Below, piece after piece: positions 45,681-56,345 of a stretch of 64,000 bases of DNA (the first letter of the stretch is position 1; each line of letters begins with the position of its first letter). The translations under genes and the position numbers were made by a program. Location of the stretch: contig JAHBMJ010000310.1 in assembly GCA_018398765.1 (NCBI GenBank), positions 31,001-95,000 on the forward strand, in the 5' to 3' direction. The notes below the pieces were generated by a model. The model saw only the letters and a program-made list of their open reading frames with translations. It made no database searches and was not told where the DNA came from. The DNA is from Chromera velia. Taxonomy: Eukaryota > Sar > Chromeraceae.

Positions 45681-48600
45681 CCTTTCTTTCTTTCTTTTTT
45701 TTTTTTTTCCCAGTCTGTCTGTTTGACTGTCTGTGGGCAAAGAAGTGCCGCAGTCTGCGCTCAAGGCCTGGTGCTCTGGTTTCCTTCGACCGAGAAAGCG
45801 CGCCAAAAGAAGAAGAAGAAAAAAAAGAGAATAGAATGAAGAAAGCGAAAAAGGAAAAGAACAGGCGATAGAGTCTGTCTTTGGTTTTTCTTTTTCGTCT
45901 TTCGGCATTCTGTCCATGCGGGAAGGCAGAGAAGAACGAAGACACACCTACAATGAAATTGCATCTAAGAGAACGAAAAAATCGACCCCAAAACCAAAAG
46001 AGAGGGAGGCTGCCGTTGTCAATGATGACCTGATTGTCGCCCCAGGCAGACGCCTCTGAAGATTGACTCGTCCCACTGCCAAAGGGACCACCTGATGACG
46101 CACACGGCAAGGCAACGACCAGAAAAATGAAGACTAAAGAAGGAAGACAGGACAGAAGGAAGGAGATTCGTTTTTTGTCTTCTGAGAGAGACCCTACATT
46201 TCCCTTCTTGTCCATTTCCGCTTAATTTCCTTCTACGTGTCATTTTTCTTCCACATGGTGACTGGAAAATCACAATATGGTGCACGTCAGAAATGTTTTG
46301 TTAGTGTGGGACTCTTCACACGCTTCGGCTGCCCCGTTTGCGTCCTGCCCTGTCTGCCACTGCAGACGCACCGCGCGGACGTTTTGTGTCTGCAAAGTGT
46401 TTTCAGTGAGTCCTTCGAGGACGAGGAAGACACGGGAGCCTCGGATGGAAATTGGAAATCAATGGGGGTAGGCCCAAACCCAAAACCACTGCAAATGAGA
46501 ATATACTCATCAGGAGCCGATGGCAGGCTGAGCGTGTTGTCGTTTGTCGACGCGACAGGGAACCCTAACGAGGTCAGTGGGGCAGGAGGGCAGGCATTGT
46601 TGTGATGAAAGCTCTATCTGAGGGTGGAATGCGAGTGTGAGTGTGTCGTGTGATCGTCCTGATCCTCTGCGTACTTGATTGACTGCTTGTTTGTTTCTTA
46701 GGGCTCTTCCTTTTAGAATGGAACGGTTGGAGCATCACACCCTGATTTTAGATAGAGTGCCTTTTTTGAAGTGTGACTCGCGTCTTTGTAATTTTATTCT
46801 TTTGCTTCCTGCTTTTTCCTCTCTCCCTCTCTCCCTCCCCTTCTTCTCAGGGCTTTGTGATCCTCTCCCGTAAGACCATTCCCTCTGCCCATGAGCTGAA
46901 TTCGGTGGCGGCGACAGACAAATTCTGCATGGCGGGGGGGACAGAGGGAAAGCTGATGAGCTTCAAAGTGACCTCGCAGGTCTCTCTCTCTCTGTCTCTC
47001 TCTCTCGCTGGTTCGCTCTCTCTCTCTCTCTCTCTCGCTCGCTCGCTGGTTGGCTCTCTCTTCGTGTGTGTCCGCGCGCATGCTTGTGCGTCTTTCTTGC
47101 TTTCTTTGACAACCTTTGCGCAGTCTGTGCAAGCATGTTTCAGGGTGCTTCTTCCTTCCTTCTACCCCTTCTTGACTTGCTTTGAGGAAACAACGCAAGG
47201 AAGAAAGGAAGGAAGAAAGGAAGGAAGGCCATTCTGTCTGGAGGGAGCCCTTCATCACATCAGTGTGCCCCGCTGTACTTATTGAGTCCATCTCCCTTCT
47301 CTGCTGCGCGGTATCTTTTACCTCACCTTCTCCTTCTCCGTCTCCTTTCTTTGTTTGGTTGATGACCGACCGCTTCAGGGATTCGGGTGGAAGCCCATCT
47401 CTCTGATGCTGCCCCCCTCTGTTCTCGGAGACTCTCTGGAGGTGGGCGGGAGAGAGAAGAGGACGGGTAGAAGCTTGGGAGGTAACGAGAGGAACGGGGA
47501 AGGGCGGGGAGAGAGGAGCAATGCGATGCTGCGGGGCAAAGGACAAGGTCTTGTCTCTGCCGGAGAGAAGGACTCAGGAAATGAGAAAGAGAGTGAACGT
47601 GGAGAAGGAAGCTGACCGGGTTTGGAAGTATATCTGTCGAATGAATGGCTTTTTGATCGAGCAACTGGTTCTTTCCTTCCTGGGGTAACTCCGGTCCTTC
47701 CTCGTCTGGTCCTCTGTCGATTTGTTCAAGTGACACAGGGGAAAGAAGGAAGGAAGCTTGCGGGTTGGTGTTCGCTTTGGATGAGGCCTCCGTCAAGCAG
47801 ACGAGACATGGCTTTTCTTATCCACCTTGTCAAGGTAGAGGCTCTCTCGGTGCATGCACATGCGTGTTACATCTTTGCTTCCTTTTTTCTTTGCAGACTT
47901 GCGTACCCGAACGTTTGTTGCTGACCACTCGGCCGACTTCGTTTCACCTCTGGTACATGCAGGTCTGTCAGTCAGTCTGTCTGCTAGCGGGTCTTGCAAA
48001 GAAGTAGCCATCACGCGGTACAACGAGCATAAGATAAGAGGCATTTCAAGAGCCTACGTGAGTATCAGGATTTTCCATGTTTCGTTCTTCTTCTTCTTCT
48101 TCTTCTTCTTCTTCTTCCTTCTTCTTCTTCTTCTTCTTCTTCTTCTGAGAGAAGGGAACGGGACCAATGGAAGGCTTGCAGCAGAATGGTTGGGTCTTTC
48201 CGCTCCTTTTTTCCCCTTTCCTTTCCTTTCCTTTTGCCTTTCGCAACCTTTTTTGTGGTGTAGCAACACTCTTGAGATGCTTATCTTCCGCGGCAGGAAA
48301 AGCGAAAACCACTCTTCCTTCGCCCCCCTTCCTTCATTCTCCTACGTCATCTCATCTGTTCATCCATACCCAAGAAACCAGCGAGTCAGTGGTTCTTTCT
48401 GCATCTTCCCTCCGTCTGTGTGCGCTCCTCTGAGCAGCCGCCGAAGTCTGCCGAAGGAATCAAAGGACGTGTTGCAACGGCACTCCAAAAAAGGGCAGAG
48501 AAGCGGAACGGAAGGGAGGCAGGACGAGGCGGGAAGAGGAGTAGAAGGGCGCGAGAGGACGACGCGATCGCTGAAGGCCCCTCTTGTTCCGTCCCTGTGC

Positions 48601-50555
48601 AGCTTTGCGAGCTCCTCCTGGAAGAGCACGGAGGTCTGAGAGGTGCCTCCCTCTCTCCGGAGGGCACCGCTGTGGCTGTGGTTCTGTCTCCGGACGGAAT
48701 TGTGAATGGAATCTCAGAGGCGGGCGGAGGGCTCCGTCTGTTTTCCCTTGACTTAGAGGAGGTGGAGCTGAAAAAGGAAGCAGATGAGAGGGGGGCAGGG
48801 AAGGGAAACCTTTCGGTGTCGATGGGATCCCGGGGCTTTCTGGAATTTTACAGGTAGGTTGGGGCGTCTGTTTTTAATGGTGTGATTGTGTGGGAACTCT
48901 TTTGTTTATTCCTTCTTGCCTCCCGCGATGCCCTTTTCCTGCTCTCCAGCGCCTCCTTTTCCTTCAGCTTGGTCGGTTTTTTGATTGCAGCGACTTCATC
49001 TAGGCTTGTGCCGGTTGTTTTCTGTACGCCTTTGGGAGGTGTGCCATAAGCGTGTGGGTCACATGAGGTCCCTTCGAAATGACAGTAAAGACGCCTCCAT
49101 AGAGCAGTAGACGGAGAGAATGCTGAATCTGAGCTGAGCTGATTGATTCACCTTTTCTTTCTGTGGTTGCAGCGTGAAGTTCGTCTCCAAGGACGTACTG
49201 GTGGTTGGGTGTAGACGCAGGGGCCGGCAGGGGGCCTCTCTGTACTCTGTCGCGTTCTTCAAGACACAGCTCGAGGCAGACACAAAGCCAGGAAAGGGGT
49301 CAGTGGATTGGAAGCGGGGAGGGGACGGGATCCTGTCAATGAAGTGGCCGCTTCCTTTCTTCTGTTTTGCTCTTTTCTTTGCTGGTCCTTCCATCTGTCA
49401 GTCTGCTGGTCGGTTCTTTCTCAAAAGCTCCCTTGTGCACGTGTGTACAGCAGTGCTTGGACTGTCTGTGTGTGTTGTGTAGACATAAAATTGTGTGGTT
49501 TTCTTCTTCTTGCAGAAAGGCGAAAGGAGCACTGAGTCTTTTGGAGTCCTTCGACGACCACTCTTCCCCTGTGGACCTGCTGGTGCTCTCGGGGGACAGG
49601 CGCACCGTCCTCGCCCTGGAAGCGGGGGGAGGAGTCAGAGCGTATGGGTTCAAAGAGGAGACGGAGGAGATGGGAGAGGAGGAAGAGGGAAGATGGGGCG
49701 TCCAATTGGAACTCCCCCGCATGCCCTTGGGGGAGAAAGGAGACGGAAAGATCGCGTGTGCAACGCTCGATAAAGACGGTGAGCAGGCATCTGTATGTAC
49801 AGCTGTGGCTTCCATAGTTTCTTTTCTGGGTACGGCTGCCTGTGAATAAAGTAAGGGTGTTTCCTGGCATCGACTCAGACGCTGTTGCCACAGTTTGAGC
49901 ATGTTCAGACCTGATCGCAAGCGGGTTCGTCCCGACCTTTCCTCCCTTTTTCCGAGTGTCGTTCTCCGCGTCTCTTTGTAGAAAGGCATTCAAATTTTCG
50001 ATTAGGCAGCTCTCGATGTTCTTCCCTTTTCAGCAGGAGTGTCTTTTGGTCGCGTTTTTCTTCGTTCCATATTTTTTCTTTTCGCTCCCGCAGCATGTTT
50101 TTCGATCATGTTTCCTCCCTTCTGCGCTCGCTCTCTCTCTCTCTCTTTCTGTCTGTGTGTGTGTGTGTGGGTGTGTGTGTGTGAACTTATGCAGGTCGAA
50201 GAGCAGCTGTTGTGTCTTCTGAAGGCTTGTTCTACGTTTTTGATTTGAAGAAAGGGAGCTTTGAGAAGAAATTTGCTGGTGGGTTGGAAGGGGAGACAGA
50301 AGAGGGAGGAGGGGGACTTCTTGAAAGCATCAAGAGACTGAGTGGGAAGAGAGGACGTGGAGGGGAGGTCCGGGGAGAGGATGGAGGGGGGACGGCAACG
50401 CAGACGAGTGCGTCGTCGTCCAGAGCCAAGCAGCCGTTTGCAGCGGTGAGTCGAGTCTCCTCTCAGGACTTGTTTGAGCCTCTTTTTTTTCTGGGTTCGT
50501 TTCCGTTCTTGCTTCTTTTCCACGCTACTCCTTTGCGATTCCTTTCTTTCTTTCT

Positions 50556-50593
<38 letters not shown>

Positions 50594-51432
50594 TTCTGTG
50601 TGTGGCGGCGGTGTGGCGGGAAAATCTTTTTTTTTGTACAGCGCTGCTCTTCGAAATGCAGTCTGGGAAGCTGAATCACGGTCGTCTACTTACTCCCTCC
50701 TTTCCTTACTCGTAAGGAATTTCTACGTGCAAGCTTGGCGGCCGCAAGTTTGCGCTTTCTCTCTTTTCTGTTGTTTATGTGTGTGCGTGTGTGCAGCTCC
50801 CACGGGGTTCGATTCCTCCTCTGGAGGTGCCGATGGAGGTCGGTCTCCTGTCTGCAGACGTTCTTCTAGTCGTCTCGCAGACTGCTGCAGTGGCTGTTGT
50901 TGCGGCCTCCTCAGGGAAGGGAAAGAAGAAGGGGGGTACGGAGGATAAAGGAAAAAACGTGGCGGCATCGTCGCCTCTGCTCTTTTACCGAGTCCGTACG
51001 CAGCCTTTCAGTCCGGATGCAAACCTGACGTTAGCAGTTCGGTTGCTTCCTGCCGGTGTTTTCGCTTTCTCAGACACCAGCGGGAGAGAGAGGGTCACCC
51101 GTGTGCCCCCTTTCGTTGTCTGGGATCGCTCAGCAGACCGTGGGCAATCTGCGGAGAGTGAGGAAGAGGTGGAAGAGGAGGAGGGAGATGATGATCCGGT
51201 TTGGGGTCTGGGGGAGTCGGCTCCAGTCTCCAAGAGAAGCAGAAAGGACCAGCCCTCAGACCAAACAGAAACAGAGACGCAAGGGCCCCACGACGCAGTG
51301 CTGTCTCGAGTTACATCTGCATTTGAAGCGGCGGGATCCAGTCGGACGCTTTGCATGTTTGAAGTCTCCAGGCGGTACATGTTGGAGCACTTGCCGGGGG
51401 CGATCAAGTCGAAACGATACGGACAGATGTGA
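43040..51432 (+). CDS. UTP4 (cirhin-like), WD40 subunit of the small-subunit processome, 996 aa
   Basis: UTP4 is a nucleolar WD40 protein of the t-UTP/UtpA complex that acts in pre-18S rRNA transcription and processing. Exons: 43040-43186, 43442-43556, 43695-43744, 43971-44163, 44564-44710, 45010-45100, 45517-45607, 46366-46572, 46851-46979, 47379-47441, 47897-47962, 48438-48853, 49173-49298, 49516-49778, 50195-50445 and 50797-51432 (2,991 nt, in phase). Propeller strands: AIECLAYSPDRKWLALARGNGDIEIY, LDGEVAHWDL, VISPSGKSLALACEDGTVRYL, WVASGDSSGTISIWDLRTN, THRADVLCL and YSSGADGRLSVLSF. The C-terminus MFEVSRRYMLEHLPGAIKSKRYG matches the family tail. Human UTP4 is 686 aa; extra length comes from basic or acidic inserts. 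Exon 7 uses a GC donor. A possible extra exon at 44862 onward was not included. Introns carry sense-strand pyrimidine repeats. Confidence 0.92.
43766..43837. repeat. 36-bp direct duplication in UTP4 intron 3
   Basis: AGCCAGAGGGTATCGTCCAG starts at 43766 and 43802, each followed by TCTTTCTGTTCTCCC. Two tandem copies next to the donor of exon 3. Confidence 0.95.
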
Positions 51433-51660
51433 ACGGAATTTGATGATAGCGCCAGAATTGATGTGAAAGGGGTCAATAGATGATCCTGCCGATCGATTGA
51501 TTTGACACGGCTGCTGTCATAACCAAATGACAAAGGGCAGCCTATAGAAACACTGGCAGGGCAGGTTGCCGTATTACCCGACAAAGAAGATTCAAGAATT
51601 TATTTTAAGAGACACTGGCAGGGACCTTTAATTTCTGTTTTTGTCTCACAACAATTCTCT
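51433..51660. other. UTP4 downstream flank
   Basis: Non-coding DNA after the UTP4 stop codon. ACACTGGCAGGG occurs at about 51549 and 51611. No gene. Confidence 0.5.
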
Positions 51661-51919
51661 ACTAGTCTAGGCGACGCACAGTGATAAAAAAAAAGAAAAA
51701 AAAAATCTGGAGAAGCCTAATCTTTTTTATTTTTTTTTCTATTATTTTATTGGAAGTGCCAAACATATAACAAAAACACATCTAACTACAAAACCTACCT
51801 TTGCTAAGTTTGTTTGGACCTTTGACCACTAGACTAAAAAAAAAAAAAAAGAAAAAAAAAATCTCGACATGTCTATTCTTTTTTTTTTTTTTACCATTGT
51901 GCGTCGCCTAGCTACTAGT
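51661..51919. mobile_element. MITE-like element with about 25-bp terminal inverted repeats, 259 bp
   Basis: The left end ACTAGTCTAGGCGACGCACA and the right end TGTGCGTCGCCTAGCTACTAGT (written as two overlapping parts: TGTGCGTCGCCTAG and CTAGCTACTAGT) are near-perfect inverted repeats. Just inside each end are A-run/T-run blocks that are also inverted, so the whole element can fold back. No coding capacity. It lies in the spacer downstream of UTP4. Confidence 0.8.
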
Positions 51920-52455
51920 AAACTATGCCAGTGCCGACTCAGTGGATTATAAAACACTAGATAAAACGTTTAAGAGATGAATTATCAAACATTGAAATTA
52001 TGTCACAGTTAGAAGTTGTATTATTTAATTCATTGAAATATATTATTGAATTCAAGTGAATTAAATTCGTCTATGGGTGGAAATGAAGATAGAATTAATA
52101 GTGGAATAGTTTAATAGTACTAGCCCTGACTATAGGAATAGTTAGAATAGGCTATTCCATAATATAGAATATATTAGAATAGTTAGAATATTCTACTATT
52201 CAACTATTCCACTATTCCACAATGATATCTACATTTAAAGAATAGGTGAAACAATGCACTATTCCACTATTCCGCTCACTCACCATTCTACTATTCCACT
52301 ATTCTTCAGCTGAAAGAATCGAGTTAGACAGCTGACCCAGATTCAAATAAACATGAAGGAAAAGATCAGAGTGAATTTCATAAACTGAATGAAACCTCCC
52401 CCTCCTCTTCTTCCTGGGCCACCTCTTCTTCCTCACTTTCTTTTTCCCCCCCCTC
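51920..52455. other. AT-rich spacer with ATTCCACT-type low-complexity array
   Basis: AT-rich DNA. From about 52130 to 52320 short phrases such as TATTCCACTATTCCAC and TAGAATAGTTAGAATA recur on both strands, giving many potential small hairpins. No gene. Confidence 0.55.
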
Positions 52456-53090
52456 TTAAGCCTGAGAAACAAGTTGCTTCTCCAGAATAATACCCATACG
52501 ACCGAAGCAGTCCTTGGTGAAATATTTGGGCTCTGTGAAAGGAGACACCAACAGAGGAGAGATGAAGTTCTCCTCCCTCATCTCCCTGATGACCTTCTGT
52601 CGCTTTGCCATGCTCGATCATGGTCAAAACCTCCTTCTATGCTAACTTTGCGGCCCCCCCCAGTAAAATTCAACCAAAAAAACGTATGCGTATGATCGTT
52701 CATGGAGGAGGGACAGCAAGAACTTACCATCTCTTTGGAGAACCGATTCGAGACAGGTGAGAAAGAAGTAGACTTTCTGAATGGTCACATACTTAGCCAC
52801 CTCTTTGAACGGCGTGTCTGGTTTGACCGTGAACTCCTTTTTTGGGGGCTCTCCCTCCACGTACTTCACTCTCACATGCCCCACCCCGTTAAACTTTGCT
52901 TTCTTGCAATACCCTGTATGGAGGTGAACACAGAGGCGGCTAAGGTCTCTGTCGTGGGGACAAACTTTCAAAGTTGGGGGCTGAGTGCGGGAATAGTGCA
53001 GAGGGCAGCCAATTTCACAGGCGACGGCGACTTGAGAAACATAAAATTCGTGTACACACTGTCGAGGTCGTACCTACAGGAAGAAAAGAA
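52456..53090 (-). CDS. Doubtful minus-strand gene fragments, unknown product
   Basis: Three segments look coding on the minus strand but could not be joined in a single phase. One lies at about 53082-53040 after CTTCCTGTAG (YDLDSVYTNFMFLK). The second is at about 52917-52740 after CTCCATACAG, Lys/Glu-rich with KEFTVKPDTPFKEVAKYV, which has a faint ubiquitin-like flavour. The third is 52608-52456, MAKRQKVIREMREENFISPL to a stop. A GTAAGT donor sits near 52730. An open plus-strand frame (52702-53367, 221 codons) covers the same DNA and is the competing reading. I cannot decide the structure. Confidence 0.3.
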
Positions 53091-53369
53091 GACCATGTGG
53101 GGGGTTCTTTCTCTTCTTTTTACCCTAAAACTGTCTGATTCCGCTCCTTCTGCATTGAGAAATTCCTGGGCAGGCGTCCTACGCGAGAAAATGTGTCTCA
53201 TTGAAGAATTGCAAGCGTTTGGGGAGGATGCATATCCTTCATACAGTGAGAACCTTCATTCAAAATATGTGTTTTTTAATAAGAAATCAATGGTTCTCTT
53301 TGCTCGGTATGTGGTTGATCGCGTGGTTCTTATGTCAGACATCAAGTTCAATTGGGGTGGGCGATAGAG

Positions 53370-53873
53370 ACAACAAATGAAAGACACGCAAGATTTTTGG
53401 TTTTAGGTGAATTGGTACATCACCTGATAGGAAAAGATCTCCTTTGATGTATCTACACAATAGACCTGTTCGTCAAACGCCTATAGATTGGCAGCGTACT
53501 AGTAGGTGCCACTAGAGGCCCAATTAGGAATTTAAAATCCAAAAATTCTAATTCGGAACAATTTAAAAATATTTTTTTTAAATCAAAAAATTAGTACACA
53601 AAGCTGTATTTTTATGCATTATTGTGTATAAACATTCTAAAACTCAAAGATGTTAAGTCTGAATTCTAATTAGCTTTGTATAAACATTTATAGCTTCAAA
53701 AAAATACAGTTGGAAATTTGGATTTCCGATTGGAATAAATTGGATTCATATATTATTGGAAATCCAATTTGTCAATTGGAAATCACATACGTTTTGCATT
53801 GCATGGTATGATGATGTGTGATTTTCTAAGTGATTCTTCTGGTGATTCTGATACTGTGAATTAATATGTGTAA
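53370..53873. other. AT-rich DNA
   Basis: AT-rich sequence with repeated AATTGGAAAT and TAAACATT phrases and no open frame. It adjoins the 3' end of the nuclease-like ORF. Confidence 0.5.
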
Positions 53874-55535
53874 CTACATGTGCAAGGGACATGAACTTGA
53901 GTGAGTTTGTACTATATTTTGAATTTGTTTCCCGGAAGCATGCGAATCCGAAGAATCTAGCCTCCACTGAAGGAGACGAAATGCCCGTGTTCTTTGCGAT
54001 GCAGCCGGAGGTGTAGCAAAATCAAGGCCTAAGACTGTGACGCCTGGGCGTCTTTGTCCTTCTTGTACTGCAGACAAAACCCCTGCCTCTGCAAGTGCAC
54101 TCTGTGGAATCAGATAGAAATACCGCCACAGATCTTCCCAAGCTTTTTGCCCGGAAGTGACACTGGAAGAGCGAATCGCCTTTCGGGCGTTCTGCGGGGC
54201 GCTTATAAGAAGAAAATCAAAGTCCCCTTCATCATATGGCTTAAACTTTGCATTGACACTTTTCCGGCAGTGCACAAAGCCAAGTCGTTTTCGAGCTACC
54301 CAATAACTGCTCTTCAACTGCACCCTCTGCCATCCTGTCTGCGGACCTTCCAAAAGATGGAGCTCGATGTCCCATGCGAGTGTCGGGCACGGAGCAAGTC
54401 GGGTTTTTACCCCACCTGGAACATTTGTTAAGAGATTCTCACATTTCTGAAGCATCACCTGTTCCGCAAGGTGGTTCGGGCTCAATTGAGACCTAAGTGT
54501 GTCCATACTCTGCAGTTTGTATGAAGTTGTTCCGGTCCGTGCCGTGCTCCAAATTTCATGCAAACGCTCTCCAATGTTGTGATGAGCACAATTGCGCTCA
54601 AAACTGCAGCGAGTTTTTCGCGTGTCATGCTTCCCACCCTCTGTGATTCTTAAATTACCCCCGCCCTTGAATTTGTTCAGGTCATCACCGGAGAACTGCC
54701 AGACCATCGGCGGTTCTGGTAGTCCTTCATTTAAAGCAATACAGACCACCGGCATTCGCTCGTAGCCACAAACATCCCTAAAGATGGCTGTTAATGAAAT
54801 GCGTTCTCGCACCAGGCGAGACCGTGACTTGACCTGTACAGGAAGCCACAGATCTTCGGGGCATCCGACGGGACGGACTGCAAGATCAGCCTTTGCGTAT
54901 GGGGGAAGAGGGACAGTCGCCTCTTCAAGTCCTTTGAAGTTGCTCACCGCATTGAAGCTGCTGCGAAGCAGCTGAGTGGCTCTCCTCTCCACTGCATACC
55001 TTTCGTAAGCAGTAAGAGTTCTGCCGGTCGATTCAATTCCGATTTTTGTCTGGATTTTCGCCGGACAACGGGCTTTCCCGACGATTGATGTTCTTGTGGA
55101 AACATTGTACGAATCTAGCCCCTTTCTGTCTTCTCTGAGCACGACTCTTTGGAGGGAAGCGTCAGGGACAACCACATCTGCTTGGTCATTACTCTGACCC
55201 CCAATGCTTGCAAAAGGTTGGCGTGCTTCATCTGCAAGACTGCCCGTCGTCTGATTGACGGTAGCTGCAGGGCTCCATGAAACAAGACGAAACGGACGGC
55301 TTTCAAGGGCATGCAGTGAGCGAAGGGGGCCATTGCTGGTGCTCCTCCCATCGAAGCTTCGTGGTGCAGCACCGGGAATCCTGGTGGAAAACGCTTTCGC
55401 ATCTTGCTTGTACAACTGTAAGCCATGATACACACGAAGAGTTGCGTTGGGACAACTCCTGTGTTCACAGCATCGTCTGGAAAGAGAATGAGCAGGACGA
55501 CGCCCTCTACTCACCACAGTTCCTGCACGGATCAT
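53874..55535 (-). CDS. Tandem PD-(D/E)XK nuclease-like protein, 553 aa
   Basis: A single uninterrupted frame from ATG 55535 to the stop at 53874. Two regions have the layout of restriction-endonuclease-fold nucleases. Domain 1: helix YERYAVERRATQLLRSSF (residues 177-194), then AKADLAV (Asp217) and WLPVQVKS (Gln234-x-Lys236). Domain 2: helix NHLAEQVMLQKCENLL, then LAWDIEL (Asp389) and WQRVQLKS (Gln406-x-Lys408), followed by YDEGDFDFLLI and WRYFYLIP. Q-x-K in place of E-x-K is known in Mrr-like and some homing nucleases. The N-terminal ~150 residues are Arg/Ser-rich, possibly an organelle-targeting or DNA-binding tail (inference). It has no introns, unlike most genes here, and lies in repeat-rich DNA, so a selfish-element or horizontally acquired origin is plausible. 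Function unknown. Confidence 0.7.
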   Translation of the reverse strand: MIRAGTVVSRGRRPAHSLSRRCCEHRSCPNATLRVYHGLQLYKQDAKAFSTRIPGAAPRSFDGRSTSNGPLRSLHALESRPFRLVSWSPAATVNQTTGSLADEARQPFASIGGQSNDQADVVVPDASLQRVVLREDRKGLDSYNVSTRTSIVGKARCPAKIQTKIGIESTGRTLTAYERYAVERRATQLLRSSFNAVSNFKGLEEATVPLPPYAKADLAVRPVGCPEDLWLPVQVKSRSRLVRERISLTAIFRDVCGYERMPVVCIALNEGLPEPPMVWQFSGDDLNKFKGGGNLRITEGGKHDTRKTRCSFERNCAHHNIGERLHEIWSTARTGTTSYKLQSMDTLRSQLSPNHLAEQVMLQKCENLLTNVPGGVKTRLAPCPTLAWDIELHLLEGPQTGWQRVQLKSSYWVARKRLGFVHCRKSVNAKFKPYDEGDFDFLLISAPQNARKAIRSSSVTSGQKAWEDLWRYFYLIPQSALAEAGVLSAVQEGQRRPGVTVLGLDFATPPAASQRTRAFRLLQWRLDSSDSHASGKQIQNIVQTHSSSCPLHM

Positions 55536-55908
55536 TCGTTCTACTGAACTCGACGTTCAGACTCGGTCAAGTATACTACATATTCCTGCCCTTCATTCGG
55601 GGTTCAACAACGGGTCTTGAATGTATATATACGTCTTGTGCTACGCAGGTGCGTCACATGCATGTATGGCGAGATTCTTTTGATAACGTCCTCTCCAGGT
55701 TTGTAAAGCGGAGGGTCCTGAAGAAGAAGCTGCCTTAATATATAGGCGCACAGAAGTATATATATACGTTGACCTCATGTCTACCTCATTGCATCGCCCT
55801 GAGGTTAAATTTCTGCCATGCATGATGGATGTTGCGAATTTAAAGGCCCATGCATATGCTGCATGCAATGATGCACGTGTTGCAATGATGCGAAGATGCA
55901 TGCATGGA
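55536..55908. other. Upstream flank of nuclease-like ORF
   Basis: No gene. It contains a TATATATA tract near 55760 and many GCATGC/TGCATGCA palindromes (55850-55930). Confidence 0.5.
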
Positions 55909-56102
55909 AGGCGTGGCGGCGCTTGCATGCAGAGCCTTGAGCCGGGCGTTTAAGCGCGTCGTCGCCGCATGTATCACGACAGAAAAAGTAAGAAAAAGAT
56001 ACATAAAAGATACGAACAACAGAGAACAACGATGATTGATGAAAAGAACGAGAAATGGAAGAAACCCTCGGTAACTCAGTCGGTGAAATCGAACGGACAC
56101 CC
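55909..56102. repeat. 190-bp direct repeat, copy 1
   Basis: Begins GGCGTGGCGGCGCTTGC and contains GAGCCTTGAGCCGGGCGTTT, CGCGTCGTCGCCGCAT, AACAGAGAACAACGATGATT and ACCCTCGGTAACTCAGTCGG. A closely similar copy in the same orientation lies at 61192-61381. The two copies bracket the 56-61 kb satellite. Confidence 0.92.
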
Positions 56103-56224
56103 CCTCATGCGGAAGCGTCTGTTTCGTTCTTCCGGCTCGTTGAGTACCCATCAGCCAACCTCCTTCGAAAAATGAAGGACGGAGGTCGATTGTCGTTCAT
56201 ACTCATGTCTCTTTCAATTCAGCT

Positions 56225-56345
56225 CCTCGGACCGAGGCAGCATTGAAACCATCGCCCCTCGAAATGAGGCAGCATTCACACCTTCACTCCTCGAAACGAG
56301 GCAGCATTCACACCATCGCTCCTCGAAACGAGGCAGCATTCACAT
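56225..56345. repeat. 33-bp tandem repeat, about 4 copies
   Basis: CTCGAAACGAGGCAGCATTC recurs every ~33 bp with spacer phrases ACACCATCG or ACACCTTCA. Each unit contains a small inverted repeat (CTCGAAACGAG). Isolated extra copies occur at about 56612 and 56655. Confidence 0.9.

Noticed and set aside
52702-53367. 221-codon plus-strand frame with an ATG
   Set aside because: It is antisense to Lys/Glu-rich minus-strand segments with splice signals and shows no domain. Neither reading is secure, and the plus frame looks like a shadow.
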